From the NCBI GenBank assembly GCA_013398055.1, contig VZRS01004414.1, positions 686,604-750,603 on the forward strand: a DNA stretch of 64,000 bases, given 5' to 3'. The notes beneath the pieces are model-generated. The model saw nothing but the letters and a program-made list of their open reading frames with translations, had not been told where the DNA came from and made no database searches. Shown here in pieces: positions 21,464-33,480 of the stretch (within the stretch, counting starts at the first letter, position 1; the number at the start of each line of letters is the position of its first letter). The DNA comes from Ifrita kowaldi (taxonomy: Eukaryota > Chordata > Aves > Passeriformes > Cinclosomatidae). The position numbers and the translations under genes are program-made.

Positions 21464-24400
21464 GAGGCTTCTCCAGTTACCACATGGGCCACAGTAACCC
21501 AGGACACCCTGACATTGAGGCAAGCTTGGCTTCAATGGCAGAGCACACGGTCTTCCCTGTGGGCACTGGAATAACATTCTGAAGGTAAACTGGAGTATTT
21601 CTAAGTGAATTTCAGTTGAGTTGCCTTGGAGTAGATAGGATCTAAACAGACTAGAAGCCAGGAAGAAGCTGCAGGGAGATAAGACCAGAAAGAGAAATAT
21701 CTTTATTTCTTTATTGTAAACCTGAGTGGCAGTTCCGCCTGCTTGACTTGGAAATATCAGCCAGTCTAGGTGATCGAACTAAGGAGCAGAATCAGGCATG
21801 TGAGCCTTAGCAGTGTAATAGCAAAATCTTAATCCCCAAACTAACCTTACTTTCTCATAAGTGAGCTATATTGTAGTTTGGGTTTGCAATGATCAGGGAT
21901 TATCCTGCAAAATAAAAATAAAATAGCTTCTCATATCTATGGCAAAAATTAAAGTCTGCAGATATAAAGTGCAAACAATGACCTTGACTCTTCTTTCTCA
22001 GAGGTTCAGACCCAAAAAATAAACTTAAAATATCCAGTAAGTCAATAAAGCTCTCTTAGGAAACATAAAGTAAGAAAGAAGAGAATTGGAGCTGAGATGT
22101 TTCCTATTTCTTTTTCAGATGTTACACTAGGTTTTCCTTTCTCTTTGTCCTTCCCTAGTTAGAATCCCTATTTTGCATGCAGAGCCAGGTCCGTGATAAA
22201 ATCCCTCCATCACATCCACTGACTACAACCAGCCTCAGCCAGGGAAATGGATTGGAGGATTCAGCAGGACCACAGTGCGTTTAAATCCCTGCAAAAGGGA
22301 GAAAAAGGAGAGCTGATAGAACAAAATAATGACCACATTCTTCCTGTTAGATAATAAATGTTACCATTAGGGATGAAACGCTTCCTTCTAGAATATAAAT
22401 GCCATGATAGTGCTGTATCTTCAAGGCTGTTTTTGTGATCATAATTAAAATACTAAAAGCACAGTTTCCTTTGTTGTTGCCCTACACACATTTTCTTCAT
22501 GTACTGGGAAAAATCAAATCACCCCTTTCTGTGCCTGAAAACATCAGATTTACTGCAACTTGGCAAGGTACTGCCCTTCAAGTGAGTGCTGACATTTCAG
22601 CATGTTCATAGTCACAGCCACATTTGTTTAAATCCCATCTCAGCTTTCAGCCAAGATGTGGATCTGGGATTTGCAGGAAATATTAGTTTTCCCACTCTTT
22701 CATTGTCTTCCAAACAATTCCTTAATTGATTAACTATTTTTTTTTTGCCCAGGTTTGCTGCAAATTCCAACACAAAGATAGAGAAATCAACTATTTAAAC
22801 CAACATCTGTCTTAACAAGATGATCCATTTCATCCTCTTGTAGAAGCTAATGAACCATTTTGAATTTATTGTGATGGAAAGACAGTGTCTGCTTGCAATT
22901 AGGCTGATAAGCAGATTTATTCTCACAAGCAGGTACTTTAAAATAATTATTTTCATTAGTTCTTATAAAAAAACTTTAAATGATATATCTATGCACAATT
23001 TAGCTTTGATTATCTGGCATCTGAAAACACATTCTCAGAAGATGTTTCCAGCTATTGTCTTACAAGAGGGAAAGAAAGTATCTTTGGCTTAGGAGACATT
23101 TGAGTTGACATTTTGGAGCCTAAAATGGGAACTCAGTTTTAAGTACTTGTAACAGTGTATAGCATTTACGAAATCACAATAATTTATCAATAACTGTCAA
23201 TGCACAGAAGCACTCTAGCTCAGCCCTGTGGGATTTCTATATGTACCCACAGCTGTAGGATTATTTCACTTCAGTCAGGTTTTTCTCATCCACAGCCACT
23301 AACCTTGAACATTCTATTTGATTCTTGACTGCTAGCATAAGTGATAGACCCTTGGAGTTTTCTTAATGATGCTTCCTAATGTGACAGTATCAAATATCCT
23401 TCGCTGTTCTGAGATCTTTCAGTACTTCCCTGACCTCCAGATGTCCTTTTAATAAAGCTTTCTGCAACATCTCAGTGCTCATCATCCCGTGGCCTTTAAA
23501 TAACAGCCCATCTAGAAGTACTTTGGTTTTAGGGGTGAAGAATAGGCTACACCTGTCGCCCTGTGCTATCTCTTAATTGCTTTTTTACAGGATTTTATTT
23601 TGCAGCTGTGCTGATCACAGTCTACATTTCAAAGGCATCTGGATGGGGATTTTTTAAATCAAATACTTGTATACTTCTCTTTATCCACTCCTCTCTTGGG
23701 CATGCTTTTCTGCAGATGAAGAGCTACCTGCAAGGAGTTCAGTATCCTTGTGTGCCATCATAAAAATTTGATATTTTCCGCTAATGTATTTGAAATGTGA
23801 AACAGCGAGTGGCAAAACAAGGAAGTAGCCTTGCTGCCATGACTTGCTTTACTGCTTTGTTAGGTACCTTTTTGAGAATGACTCTGCCTCGCAGGAAATG
23901 GAAATTGATTCCATTTTATGTAAGTATTTCACTAGTTTGTTTCCTTGCAAAGACAAAGGAATATGGTATTTTTCCCTCCAGTGAACACAGAGCTGACTGG
24001 CTTTGCTGGATCTTCTTTACCACGCCCAAAGCAATTATTTTCTGAACCACTTTTGCTTTTGTCTCAACCTTGTAAGAACAGAAACTATCCTAAATCCTGA
24101 GCTGAGGCTGAGTTGGGATCTTTGAGTCCCTTCCCTTCAATAGTTCCAGAGTTTTAATTTTAAGAAAATGCTTATTTTCCATGAAAACATATTTTAACTC
24201 TGAAAAAGTGTTGTTTGTCATGTCTACTTCATTAGCTATTGTTCTAACCTGAAGTCTTTTGGAATTTACATGGTTTTTATTCACCCAAAGTGTAAGTTTG
24301 CATGCTTCCTTCTATAGTGTTTAACTATCTATCATAGTTCCAAATTTGGCATCTTTTTCTCTGCTGAGATACAGAGTGAGACATACAGAACAGAATGCCA

Positions 24401-25639
24401 TGAAGTGAATTTGTTATCTACATCCAAGAAAAATTGTTTTGGCCTAGTGACTATTTTTGCTTAAGCAAAAGCCGATTTCTTATGAAGAATTAACTCTTAA
24501 AAGGATAAAAATTATCTGAAATATGTTCTCTCCTCTCAAAATATAGACAGGCTTTTAGCAGGTCAGATAAAACTGTCAAGTATGCAAACCTTGTGGGAGA
24601 TCCGCTGCTTTCGCCTTCTTGTCACGCATTCACACCACTCTCCTGTTTTATATCTATGAAGAGCAGAGTACCCCAATGGCAATACTACAATTTCACATTT
24701 AACAACTTCTGCTCAAGTTAACAGAAAGCTGCTTAAGAGCAAATTCTCACCAAAAATAAAGGTTGCTTTTGTCTTTTTTGTCTTTTTTTTTTCTTGACTG
24801 TTACTACTTATGGTCTGAGACTGAAACAACAGCTTAACCTTTCCCATTTCTCTTCCACACTATAAGAGCATTTCAGCTCTTCTGGGAGTTTCAACAGCTT
24901 CACTCAACATCTTGCTCCCCATCACTCCCCCAGAGCCAACTCATCCCACATCTGTTGTCTGAGGGCTAATTCATCAGCACCAGCTTGTGTTGGGAACTGG
25001 CTTTTGAGGTTTAAAAAGCCTCATGCCAGGTCCCTTGGGCAGTGTAATTCTCCATACAGAGAATGAGTTAATATTTTGCTACACAACTTTTTGGTCATTT
25101 CAGAATCTCAGGGCAAATGTACTTATTTAACACTTACACAGTACATTTGGTCTGCAAAATCATTTTCAAAAAGTGACTGGAGATGTGTGTACACTATCCC
25201 TGTTGTAGATAGGTAAAAAACCCCACAGAGATGAGATGTGCCCTATCTGGGATCACACTTAGCCCTGTACAAGCTGAGAGAAGATAAGAGAAACTACTTT
25301 GTCCCCAGCATTAAGCATCACAAGATGCTCAAGTTAGTTTTTACACTCAGGGCAGTGAAATTATCTCACATCCACAGTGTTACAGGTATTTGTTTTTGCT
25401 AGGCTTAATAATCTCTGGCTGCTCATCCCAAGCTTTGTACTGTTCAGTTATGATGGTTTGCGGTCTGTATGAAGTAGACGGGAACGGGTTATAAACCACT
25501 TTTTTCCTAGTTCCTTTGTTTCTTTCACTGCTCTGCCAAAGAAAAAATATTTGAACTCTGAGAAAGATTTGGGCTGGGTAAACAGCTTCAGTGTTGGGAC
25601 AATGTGTAAGGTGCCAATTTCTCTGGAAGTAACGTTTGT
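21464..25639. other. Unique non-coding sequence
   Basis: No gene or repeat is supported. Open frames reach only about 80 codons. T-rich and A-rich short runs are present near 22738 and 24775-24793. Confidence 0.6.
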
Positions 25640-25693
25640 CATAGAATCATTAATGTTGGAACAGACATCTAAGATCATTGAGCCCAACCAAGC
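25640..25693 (-). mobile_element. CR1 LINE 3' end fragment, - orientation
   Basis: CATAGAATCATTAATGTTGG followed by CATCTAAGATCATTGAGCCC is the reverse complement of a CR1 3' terminus. Only about 55 bases are recognisable, which is normal for heavily truncated CR1 copies. Confidence 0.68.
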
Positions 25694-26059
25694 CGTTAGG
25701 CTCAATCACAAAGAACACGCCCAACACTCACAAAGAAAACTGCTTCTGAGGTTTAATCAATACTAGACAAAACTGATTGTGACAATGGACCCCAAATAAG
25801 TTCATCAGTGTATAGTGGCATGCTCCCAAAACAGAGCAGTTGTGTACATGAATAGCATGGCTGCTAGAACATGGACAATTTTCTAATGCAGCACATTGAT
25901 AGCATTTTGGGATGATATATGTGTGAGATTAGTGTACATGCTGCTCCTTTGCACAAAAAGGCAGTGAAGGGCTTCTCACTATCTCTAGAGGCTACAGAGA
26001 GAAAAGGTCTGTTGAAAACAAACAGCACACAATGGGAATGAACGAAAAAATTTTGATCT

Positions 26060-26102
26060 TTGAAGAGGAGTATTGGTGTTTTTGAAGAGGAGCATTGGTG
26101 TT
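26060..26102 (+). repeat. Two-copy 22-bp tandem repeat
   Basis: A unit TTGAAGAGGAGYATTGGTGTT occurs at 26060-26080 and 26082-26102 with one T/C difference between copies. Recent local duplication by slippage is the simplest reading. Confidence 0.85.
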
Positions 26103-29100
26103 CTCATGAGATCACTTCGAGGGTAAGGAGCAAAAGAGCTTGCTTCTTCCCCATAGCCCATATTCAACCACCTGGAGTACCATCAGAGGTGTTATTCTAT
26201 CCATTATACAAGCTCTGCACCTGCAGGGGGCAGAGCACTGCTAAACATGAATCACTTGTGCAGTATCTCTCACAAAGTCAATGACTGATCCATCAGTTGT
26301 CAAGATCTCTATGCAATCTTCTCTTAAGTGAAGACAAGACTGAAATATACTCAGCCCCCAGGCAGTAGGTTCCCTCCCTATAATTTACCATAAAACAGAC
26401 GTGAACTTTTTAGTTTTTCCACCAAAACCACACACACTCGGGCTCCCTCCCTTTTCTTGACCAAGAAAATAACTCTAAATGTGTCTCTGCTGAAAGTTTG
26501 CTTATCTCAGACTGCCCAAAACAACACTTTTTAGAGGGATGGCAAGGAACTTTCTTGTCCTCTCCCTTAAGAAAACCAGTGCATCATTAGGTGGCTTCAT
26601 GTCAATAAAGGTTAGCAGCCCATCAGGTCTACCCTTGTCAGTAGCTATCAGCACATATTTTTCCAAATATACAAAATTAAGTTGAAAACTAAAAATAAAT
26701 CCATTTAAAAATATTTTTTGTCTGCAGAGCTGTTAAGAAAAGAAAACTAATTTTGCAAATGGCTCTCTTTTATTAATTAACTCTTTATGTATCAAGTAAT
26801 GTTGAAATGGCAGTAGTCAAGACCTTGCTCTCAAATCTAAACGACAGAGACAAAAGGATGTTGTTCCCCTATAATCCATTCTGAAGCCATCTTGGATCCT
26901 TAGCAAGCATTTCCATAAATTGCAGGATCTCTTTGGTTGTCCCTCAGAGACATTTATGGGATTCCCCACCGGAAGACATGGACCTGGCCCAGATGCAGAT
27001 TTGCTTCTGTCCATCTAGGCCTGAACGGCTGCTGCAGCTGCTCCTGTGTGTGAGGTTTGGCGGGGGTCTCCCTCCTCTGCTCCCTCTCCCAAGGCCTGTG
27101 ACGTTCTCAAGTGTTTCATGATCCATCCCTAAGGCCTGCACCCTTTAACAACGGATGTCATAATGTGCACATTTTCCAAAAGCTGTTTGCAGGGTGGACA
27201 TGTCCAAATGTGTGGTGGCAAATGTACAGAGACAGTGGCATCACAGTGCCCGCAGTCTCTGTAGGAAAACAGGATAGCTACTGAAGCAATTTTTCTTTTT
27301 TTCTATTTAGCTGTTATTCTGAACCAGCACATTCATTTTGGACTCTTGACTCAGCTTATTTCTCAGTATTAACCATCATTGCAGTACACACTAGAAAGTG
27401 TGCAACATCTAGGATTATATTATATTTTGGAAGTTCTATTCCCTGTTTTCCTAACTATTTGTCAAAACTTTTTTTCTATCGTGAGTAGTAAAAGACAAAA
27501 GTCTTCTTCAGCTGGATACTAATGTAAAGATGCAGTCTAGAAATTCACCTTGCTTTTCAAACCAGCCCAGAGCAACTTTGGCTCAGTATTCATAACTCTG
27601 TATCACTCCCACCTAAAATCACATATTTGTCAATGTATTCCTGTTTAAAAGGAAAAATAGAAGTTTAATACACTTAGGTGGCATGCAGTCAATTCTAAGA
27701 ATTGCCAGATGCCTCCAGCTTCACAAGTGCTACACCTATAGTTGCACTGAAGGCATTTTTCAGTGTTGCAAGCCAAAGATCAGAAAAACATCAGAAATAA
27801 CCGTGGCATTGTTTTTTAACTTATTGAAGGAATTCCAAGCATCTATGTAGCACAAAAATTTTCAAACTTACATCTTTCACTAAGCCTGAACTACTGGGCT
27901 GGTTTTTTGTACACTCCTACTGAGTTCAGCAAGTGATCACACAGTTAGGTTTTTGTTTTTTCTTGGGGGCCAAATGAAGGATCTCTGGATTCTCTTTGGT
28001 GACCACTTCAGGCATTCTGTGGCAGCAAATATGGAACTGTCACACAATGGAGAGGAAAGAATTTTTAATTTCAGCTCTGAAGCCACCAGAAAAAATTGTG
28101 AAGAATGAGATAAGAGCTAGTGAATATTGGTGTAACCTCTAGAGGAAAGTATGCATACTTTGTGTGGGATTGTAGATCTCTTCCTGCAGAAGCAACAAGT
28201 AGCGATGTTACACATCTCACAATCCCACCACCTCCAAGCTCTTCAAAGAGCTAATGGACACAAAACCACACAAACAAAAAGTGCTGTGTTGGTAAAGGAC
28301 ATTTGGAAACCCACAGCAGCAGGTGACAGTGCGTTACTGGGGAGATTAATTACTTCTCATGCTTCCAGAAAGTCCATTAAGAAATCTAATTTACAAAACG
28401 GGCTCTCCTACATGCATTACTTGTCCATTAACATTCTGAGAGAAATTAGCAATTAAGCAAAACAGGTGATAGCATGTGCAATCCCTGTGAAGTAGTGGAA
28501 GAGAGATTTCCATAATATTTTCACACTGAAGTAGAAGCAGCGTAGCAACAAGAAGTGCAGCAGCAAGCACTATATTTGCACAGTCTGGCCAGGAAAGGGA
28601 CATGGAAACAGTCTGAAAAATTTGAACCACTGTATCTAAATAACATCTGAGATTCATTTGGTTAGATTTTCCCTCCTTGCCACTTTCCTTTTCCATGATA
28701 GCATTCTGTATTTTTCCCTGTCTCTGGTCTTATCCACTTTCTGCCACCATTTCTCCTGTCCTTAACTCTGCCTTTTAATTTTTTTGGTGTGTTTCGTGGT
28801 ACTGTGTTGATCAGCAATTTTTTTTGCATTGCTCATGTCTATTGTGCAATCATTTGCCACCACTTGTGTTGGGAAGATTTTGTTCCTTTCTCCTTCTGGG
28901 TCTTTAATCCTGAACTTTTTCTCATTGGCCTACTCGTACTTATCTGAATCACACTCCATGGGTGGTTTTTTCATCCTGTGAAGCATCAAGGGAATACAGT
29001 GAGAGCTTTTATCAGCAGAGAAAGATAAAATAATGTAGGAATATGTTTCTGGCTGAGAATTTTCCTTCAAAGAACTCCCTCTTGCTTCATCCCACTGTAT

Positions 29101-29952
29101 TTTCGGCTCCATCCACCTCCTGGGCAGCATTTGTAAGGTTGTCTGATCTGACCCTTTTTTCAAGGTCTTTAGCTTTGTCTGGCATCTTACTTGATATGGA
29201 TAACAATTCCCTGGCACCTCTCTAGCATTATTATACACCATGAAATGCATTAAGGATTTTCATTTGAGGCAGCTGAGTCTCCACAACAGTTCATGACTTG
29301 GCATCTCTTTGAAGCTTGTCAACAGGGCCACCAATTATGGTGATGGTGGGGTTTGTGATGTGTATGTAACAACTGTCCAGAAAAAACTAGAAAGCCTCCA
29401 GCAAATTTTTTGCCGTCTATAGCAATGAAATCTGAATGTGTTTTAGCCAATACTTCCATATCATGGACTTGATTTAAAGATATTTAAATGAAAGTTTTGC
29501 ATCCCATTGTTAATATCCATCGAGTATACCTTCAGTGTTGAGGATTTTTTTTTCTTCGCCTTTATTTAATTTTCCCCCCCTTACCTGTTTTGCTTTTAAT
29601 TCTGTGTCCACCTGGTTCAAAAACATTGTTATATTTCTTTAATCTCCGTCTTTTACTCCATTTTCATTCCTTTCTATCCTCTAACACCCCTGTTCACACA
29701 ATGGTGATTTAGTTGAAAATAAGGCAAGTGGAATTAAGAGGCAGATCTTATGTAGACTGAAGCTATTCAGGTCTAGACTTTACAATCCATTATTTCAGAT
29801 GATTCAGAAATAATACAGTTTATCCTACTGCAGTATTTAATGTGAATGAGACGGTCATAAATTCTTAGATAATTGCATTCCTGAAAGGACAATAATTACA
29901 TGGAACAGGTTACAGGAGAGAATATTAAAGCAAGGTGAGATTAGTCATAGTA

Positions 29953-30008
29953 TAATAGAATCATACAGATGGAAAACACCTGTATAGTTCCACAAGCCCC
30001 TCTGCCTT
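29953..30008 (-). mobile_element. Possible degraded CR1 3' end
   Basis: ATAGAATCATACAGATGGAA followed by an AGTTCCACAAGCCCCTCTGCC-like phrase loosely follows the order of a reverse-complemented CR1 3' end. Divergence is too great for certainty; a chance match is possible. Confidence 0.35.
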
Positions 30009-31564
30009 TCCAAGCCTAGATTTCTTTCCACTAAAACACAGCCTCAAATTCTTTGTTGAGTCAAACTTGAGAGGCGCTGGTTGGCATTCACCTCCCAGTT
30101 TTCAGAGATTGCTCTTTACCTCTGGGGAGACTTCCTCTGTTTGTTGCTTTTGATGAGCTAAGCATGGGGTCAAACAGCTGCACTTTCTTGAACAGAAAAA
30201 CTCACACTGCATGCCATAGTCAAAGTGATGGGCTCCTGAAACAGAAATGCTGAACAGTGAGATGGACAGCGTGAAAGGAAACCACACAGAATGGCACTGA
30301 TTTGAGTGCCCTGGCAAAGAGACCACGGCACTACAGCCTGCAAACAGCGGAATGTGGAGTCAGCAGAAAGAGCTGTATGAGCTGCTGGAGGTCTTGAGCA
30401 AGTTGCAGCTTCCACTAACAGTGACACACCAGTAGAAGTAAGAGTGGCTGCATTTTCAGGACTCAATTAGCATTAGCCTACTTAATAAGGTAGGAGTGCT
30501 TCTGAGAATATGAGAGATGCTGAAACAGTAGAATCTCAGGAAAGAATCTGAAAGTTTTGCCTCTGGGTAAACTGAAAGAACTAGCTGGAAAGGGAGAGGA
30601 AGTCTAGAAAGCAAAATAAGCAGAACAGATAAAACAGCATGTAACTCCTTGCCTGTAATTTTCCTACAGGAGAAAACCAAGAAAGAAGCTTGTTAGAATA
30701 TGGTAAACCTTGTTCTGCATCTAGTGAAGGAGAAAAGGAGATAATAACTGATTATTATTATTATAAGCTATACAATATTTTACTTTCCAAAGGCTCCTGC
30801 AAGACTTTTGTTGTATGGAAAAATGTCACAAGCATTTCTAAATAACACGGGGCCATGTGCTGGAGTAATGTGGAAAGAAAGGCAAATAGAAAGAGGGATG
30901 AGAGCTGGAAGAGACTTGTAGTAAAGATGATGTGTCTCATTCTTCAGTCACTCCAGTGAATGTTTTGTAGCGTGGATTTTCATTACTGTGAGCACTGTGT
31001 GTGAAGCAATCTTGACAATACAAACTACACCCAAAACTCTGCTGATCCAAGTGTCCCAGAAAATTAGTTTTCACACAATAAAACTACTAAATTGTAATTG
31101 GTAATGTCCCACTTTGTGGCTTAATTTTGAAATCTCATTTTTTGAGATTAGATTGGGTCTATGCTTTGGTGTCCAAAAGAGACATAATTGTGGAATTACC
31201 AGGTTGATAGATTGGTTGGGGCACTGTGATTCATTTCTATTATTAACATATTTTAGAGACTTCAGGGGTGCTTTACTTCACTTAAAAAAAGTCTGTAAGG
31301 TTGTCTCCTTTCTTGGATATATTCAAAAGTTGGGTGGGCACAGGCCAGAGCCACCACTCTGGTTAATGATGGTCTGGGCAAGGGTCTTGGGCAAAAGATC
31401 TCCCGAGTGCTATCCCACCTCAGCCATTAAGGGAAGAAGGACAGCATTTGCTTTCAGTTTGGGGAGGGTAATTTCTTGGACGAAAATCAGGATCTCATAA
31501 ATTAAGTTGCTGGTTGAGTTCTGTCAGCCAACAAATTTGTTTCAGAAAAGTAGGGGGTTGTTTG

Positions 31565-31830
31565 TTAATTAACAGTGCAAATTTATTTTCTTCTATCATT
31601 ATTATGTGTTATTACTTATGTAATTGTTATTTCATTGCTGTTGTATTTAATAATAATTACGTTTGTACATAATCCATTTTATATATAATTATACATGTAT
31701 TTATATACACACACATAATTATACATAATAGATGTTTATAAATTGCATTTATACATAATATATTTAATAAAAACTAAATAATTTCATTATGTAATTGTTA
31801 TTATTATGTCTAATTATTATGTGTTGCTGG
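31565..31830. repeat. AT-rich low-complexity block with internal direct repeats
   Basis: About 265 bases of very high A+T. CATAATTATACAT occurs twice near 31670-31730, and TTATGTAATTGTTATT occurs near 31616 and again near 31787. TATTATGTGTT-type phrases recur at both ends, so the block contains shuffled duplicates of a short motif set. Confidence 0.75.
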
Positions 31831-32430
31831 GACTTTTTGTTTAGGTGTTCTATCAAAATAGAATTCAGGTCAGCCGACATATCCTTGAGTGGCCTGTGTA
31901 GGAAATTCCCCATAATATGTTGGGGGTTATAATGAGATTTTTGCAAAGTTGTGCTGCTGTTCTACCTGAAAAATAGTTGGCTTTTATTTAATGAATTTTG
32001 TCCTAGCTACTATTCTATGCAGAGCACAGAGCAAAATCTTTCCATGGAATATCTACACTCAAAAAATATTTACCCGATGATATCTGTAAGGTAAATGTTA
32101 CTTTATAAATTGGAATATTTGTCACTCCATGGAGTTGTTTGCCCTTTCCCAGAAATACTTATGCAGTACCATGAGAGTATTTACCCTTCAATTTAACCAG
32201 CAAATATTTGTAGTCCTTTGTGTCCACCACCTGTTCTCAAGGCATCTCACTGCCAAATTATTTTATTTCTCATTTTCTTTTCATTTTTTTTTATGATAAG
32301 TTGCTTGCTTCAAGTTTTTTCTGTGTCTATTCCTGAACTCTCTTCTTCCCGTTGATCACCACATTTCTGGGAACATGGGACCAGGGAACAGGGTCAGGTT
32401 TCCATATGCCCAACGCAAAGCAACAGAGGA
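31831..32430. other. Unique AT-rich non-coding sequence
   Basis: Nothing is recognised between the AT-rich block and the CR1 copy. Confidence 0.6.
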
Positions 32431-32815
32431 ACATAGAATCATACAATCATGCAATCATAGAATGGCTTGGGCTGGAAGGGACCTTAAAGATAACCCAGTT
32501 ACAACTGTCCAACCCTATGGGCAGGGACACCTTCCACTATCCCAGCTTGCTCAGTGTCCCATCCAACCCACCCTTGAACACTTATAGGGACGGGGCAACC
32601 ACAGCTTCTCTGGGCAACTGTGCCAGGGCCTCACCAGCCTCACAGGGAACAATTTCTTTCCAACATCTAATCTAAAACAACTCGCTTCAGTGTGAAGCCA
32701 TTCCCCCTTGTCCTGTCACTCCAGGCCCTTGTCAAAAGTCCCTCTCTATCTTTCTTGTAGGCTCCTTTCAGGTATAGGAGGGCTGCCATTTGTTCACCCC
32801 TAAGCCTTACCTTTT
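32431..32815 (-). mobile_element. CR1 LINE 3' end, - orientation
   Basis: The left end carries repeated AATCAT/ATAGAAT tail units, then GGCTTGGGCTGGAAGGGACC and AAAGATAACCCAGTT, which are the reverse complement of the CR1 3' end. Further right come AACCCACCCTTGAACACTT, a CTCTGGGCAACTGTGCCAGG phrase and a TGAAGCCATTCCCCCTTGTC phrase in the usual CR1 order. About 385 bases of 3' region remain; the reverse transcriptase part is absent, as in most 5'-truncated copies. Apparent reading frames here (for example 32352-32675) are CR1 sequence and not a gene. Confidence 0.93.
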
Positions 32816-33442
32816 TGTGTTTTGGCCACTCATCCTTACATTTGCAAATCACAAACCCTCTAGTCAGGGCTAATTTGTAGCACACAACAGGTTCAGGTAT
32901 AATTTGGTATCTGATATCCCCCAAGCACCTTTCTGCACTATGGATTTGCAGTTTATTCCTCCAGCTGAATAGTTGTTGGAAATTATTTTCTTCTTCAGAG
33001 AAATTTCCTTTCATTTTCCTTTTTTTAAAAAAAATCTCTCCTTTTGTTACCTTTCTTTATGTAGAGTAGAATCTTATGGTATAAGTTGTTGTGCTTCACT
33101 AAGGATACTTACTCTGCTTTTATTGTTTCACCTATATTTTAAAAATAATGCTCTCAGTTCCTCTCAAATATACTTACAGTTCTTAGGTGTTACATCCACT
33201 TCATAAAAAATGCAGATAATACAACAAAAATTACCAGTAATCATAAAACCCCAGAAACCATAATTGATTATTTCAAAATTAATTTATTGAAGACATTAAA
33301 ATGTTGTCAGGCTGGAGCCCTAAATCCCTTAGCAGAATCCCTTTTTCCCAAAAAAAATATTGTTCTACTCTATCAAAAAAGGAGGTCGATTATAAACTGA
33401 AGGATTCCTTTCACTTTTCATTAGAACACTCATCTTTGTGCC
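32816..33442. other. Unique non-coding sequence
   Basis: Nothing is recognised between the CR1 copy and the poly-T tract with the sequence gap. Confidence 0.6.
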
Positions 33443-33480
33443 TTTTTTTTTTNNNNNNNNNNNNNNNNNTTTTTTTTTTT
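33443..33480. other. Assembly gap (17 N) inside a poly-T tract
   Basis: Ten T, then N at 33453-33469, then eleven T. The gap is in a homopolymer of uncertain length, so the true spacing is not known. Reading frames across it are meaningless. Confidence 0.98.

Larger units (their letters stand above)
25694..31564. other. Unique AT-rich non-coding sequence
   Basis: No supported gene. A 101-codon frame on the - strand at 28391-28696 has a hydrophobic middle that could be called a membrane segment, but it has no family resemblance and nothing around it suggests a gene. The segment 31114-31500 is open for 128 codons on the + strand, again unrecognised. A small tandem repeat and a weak CR1 relic inside this stretch are listed separately. 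Confidence 0.58.

Noticed and set aside
28391..28696. Small membrane protein on the - strand
   Set aside because: A hydrophobic stretch alone is common in T-rich DNA read in one phase; no family or context supports it.
32352..33014. Open frames of 107 codons (+) and 115 codons (-) as genes
   Set aside because: They lie largely within the CR1 3' end and its flanks.
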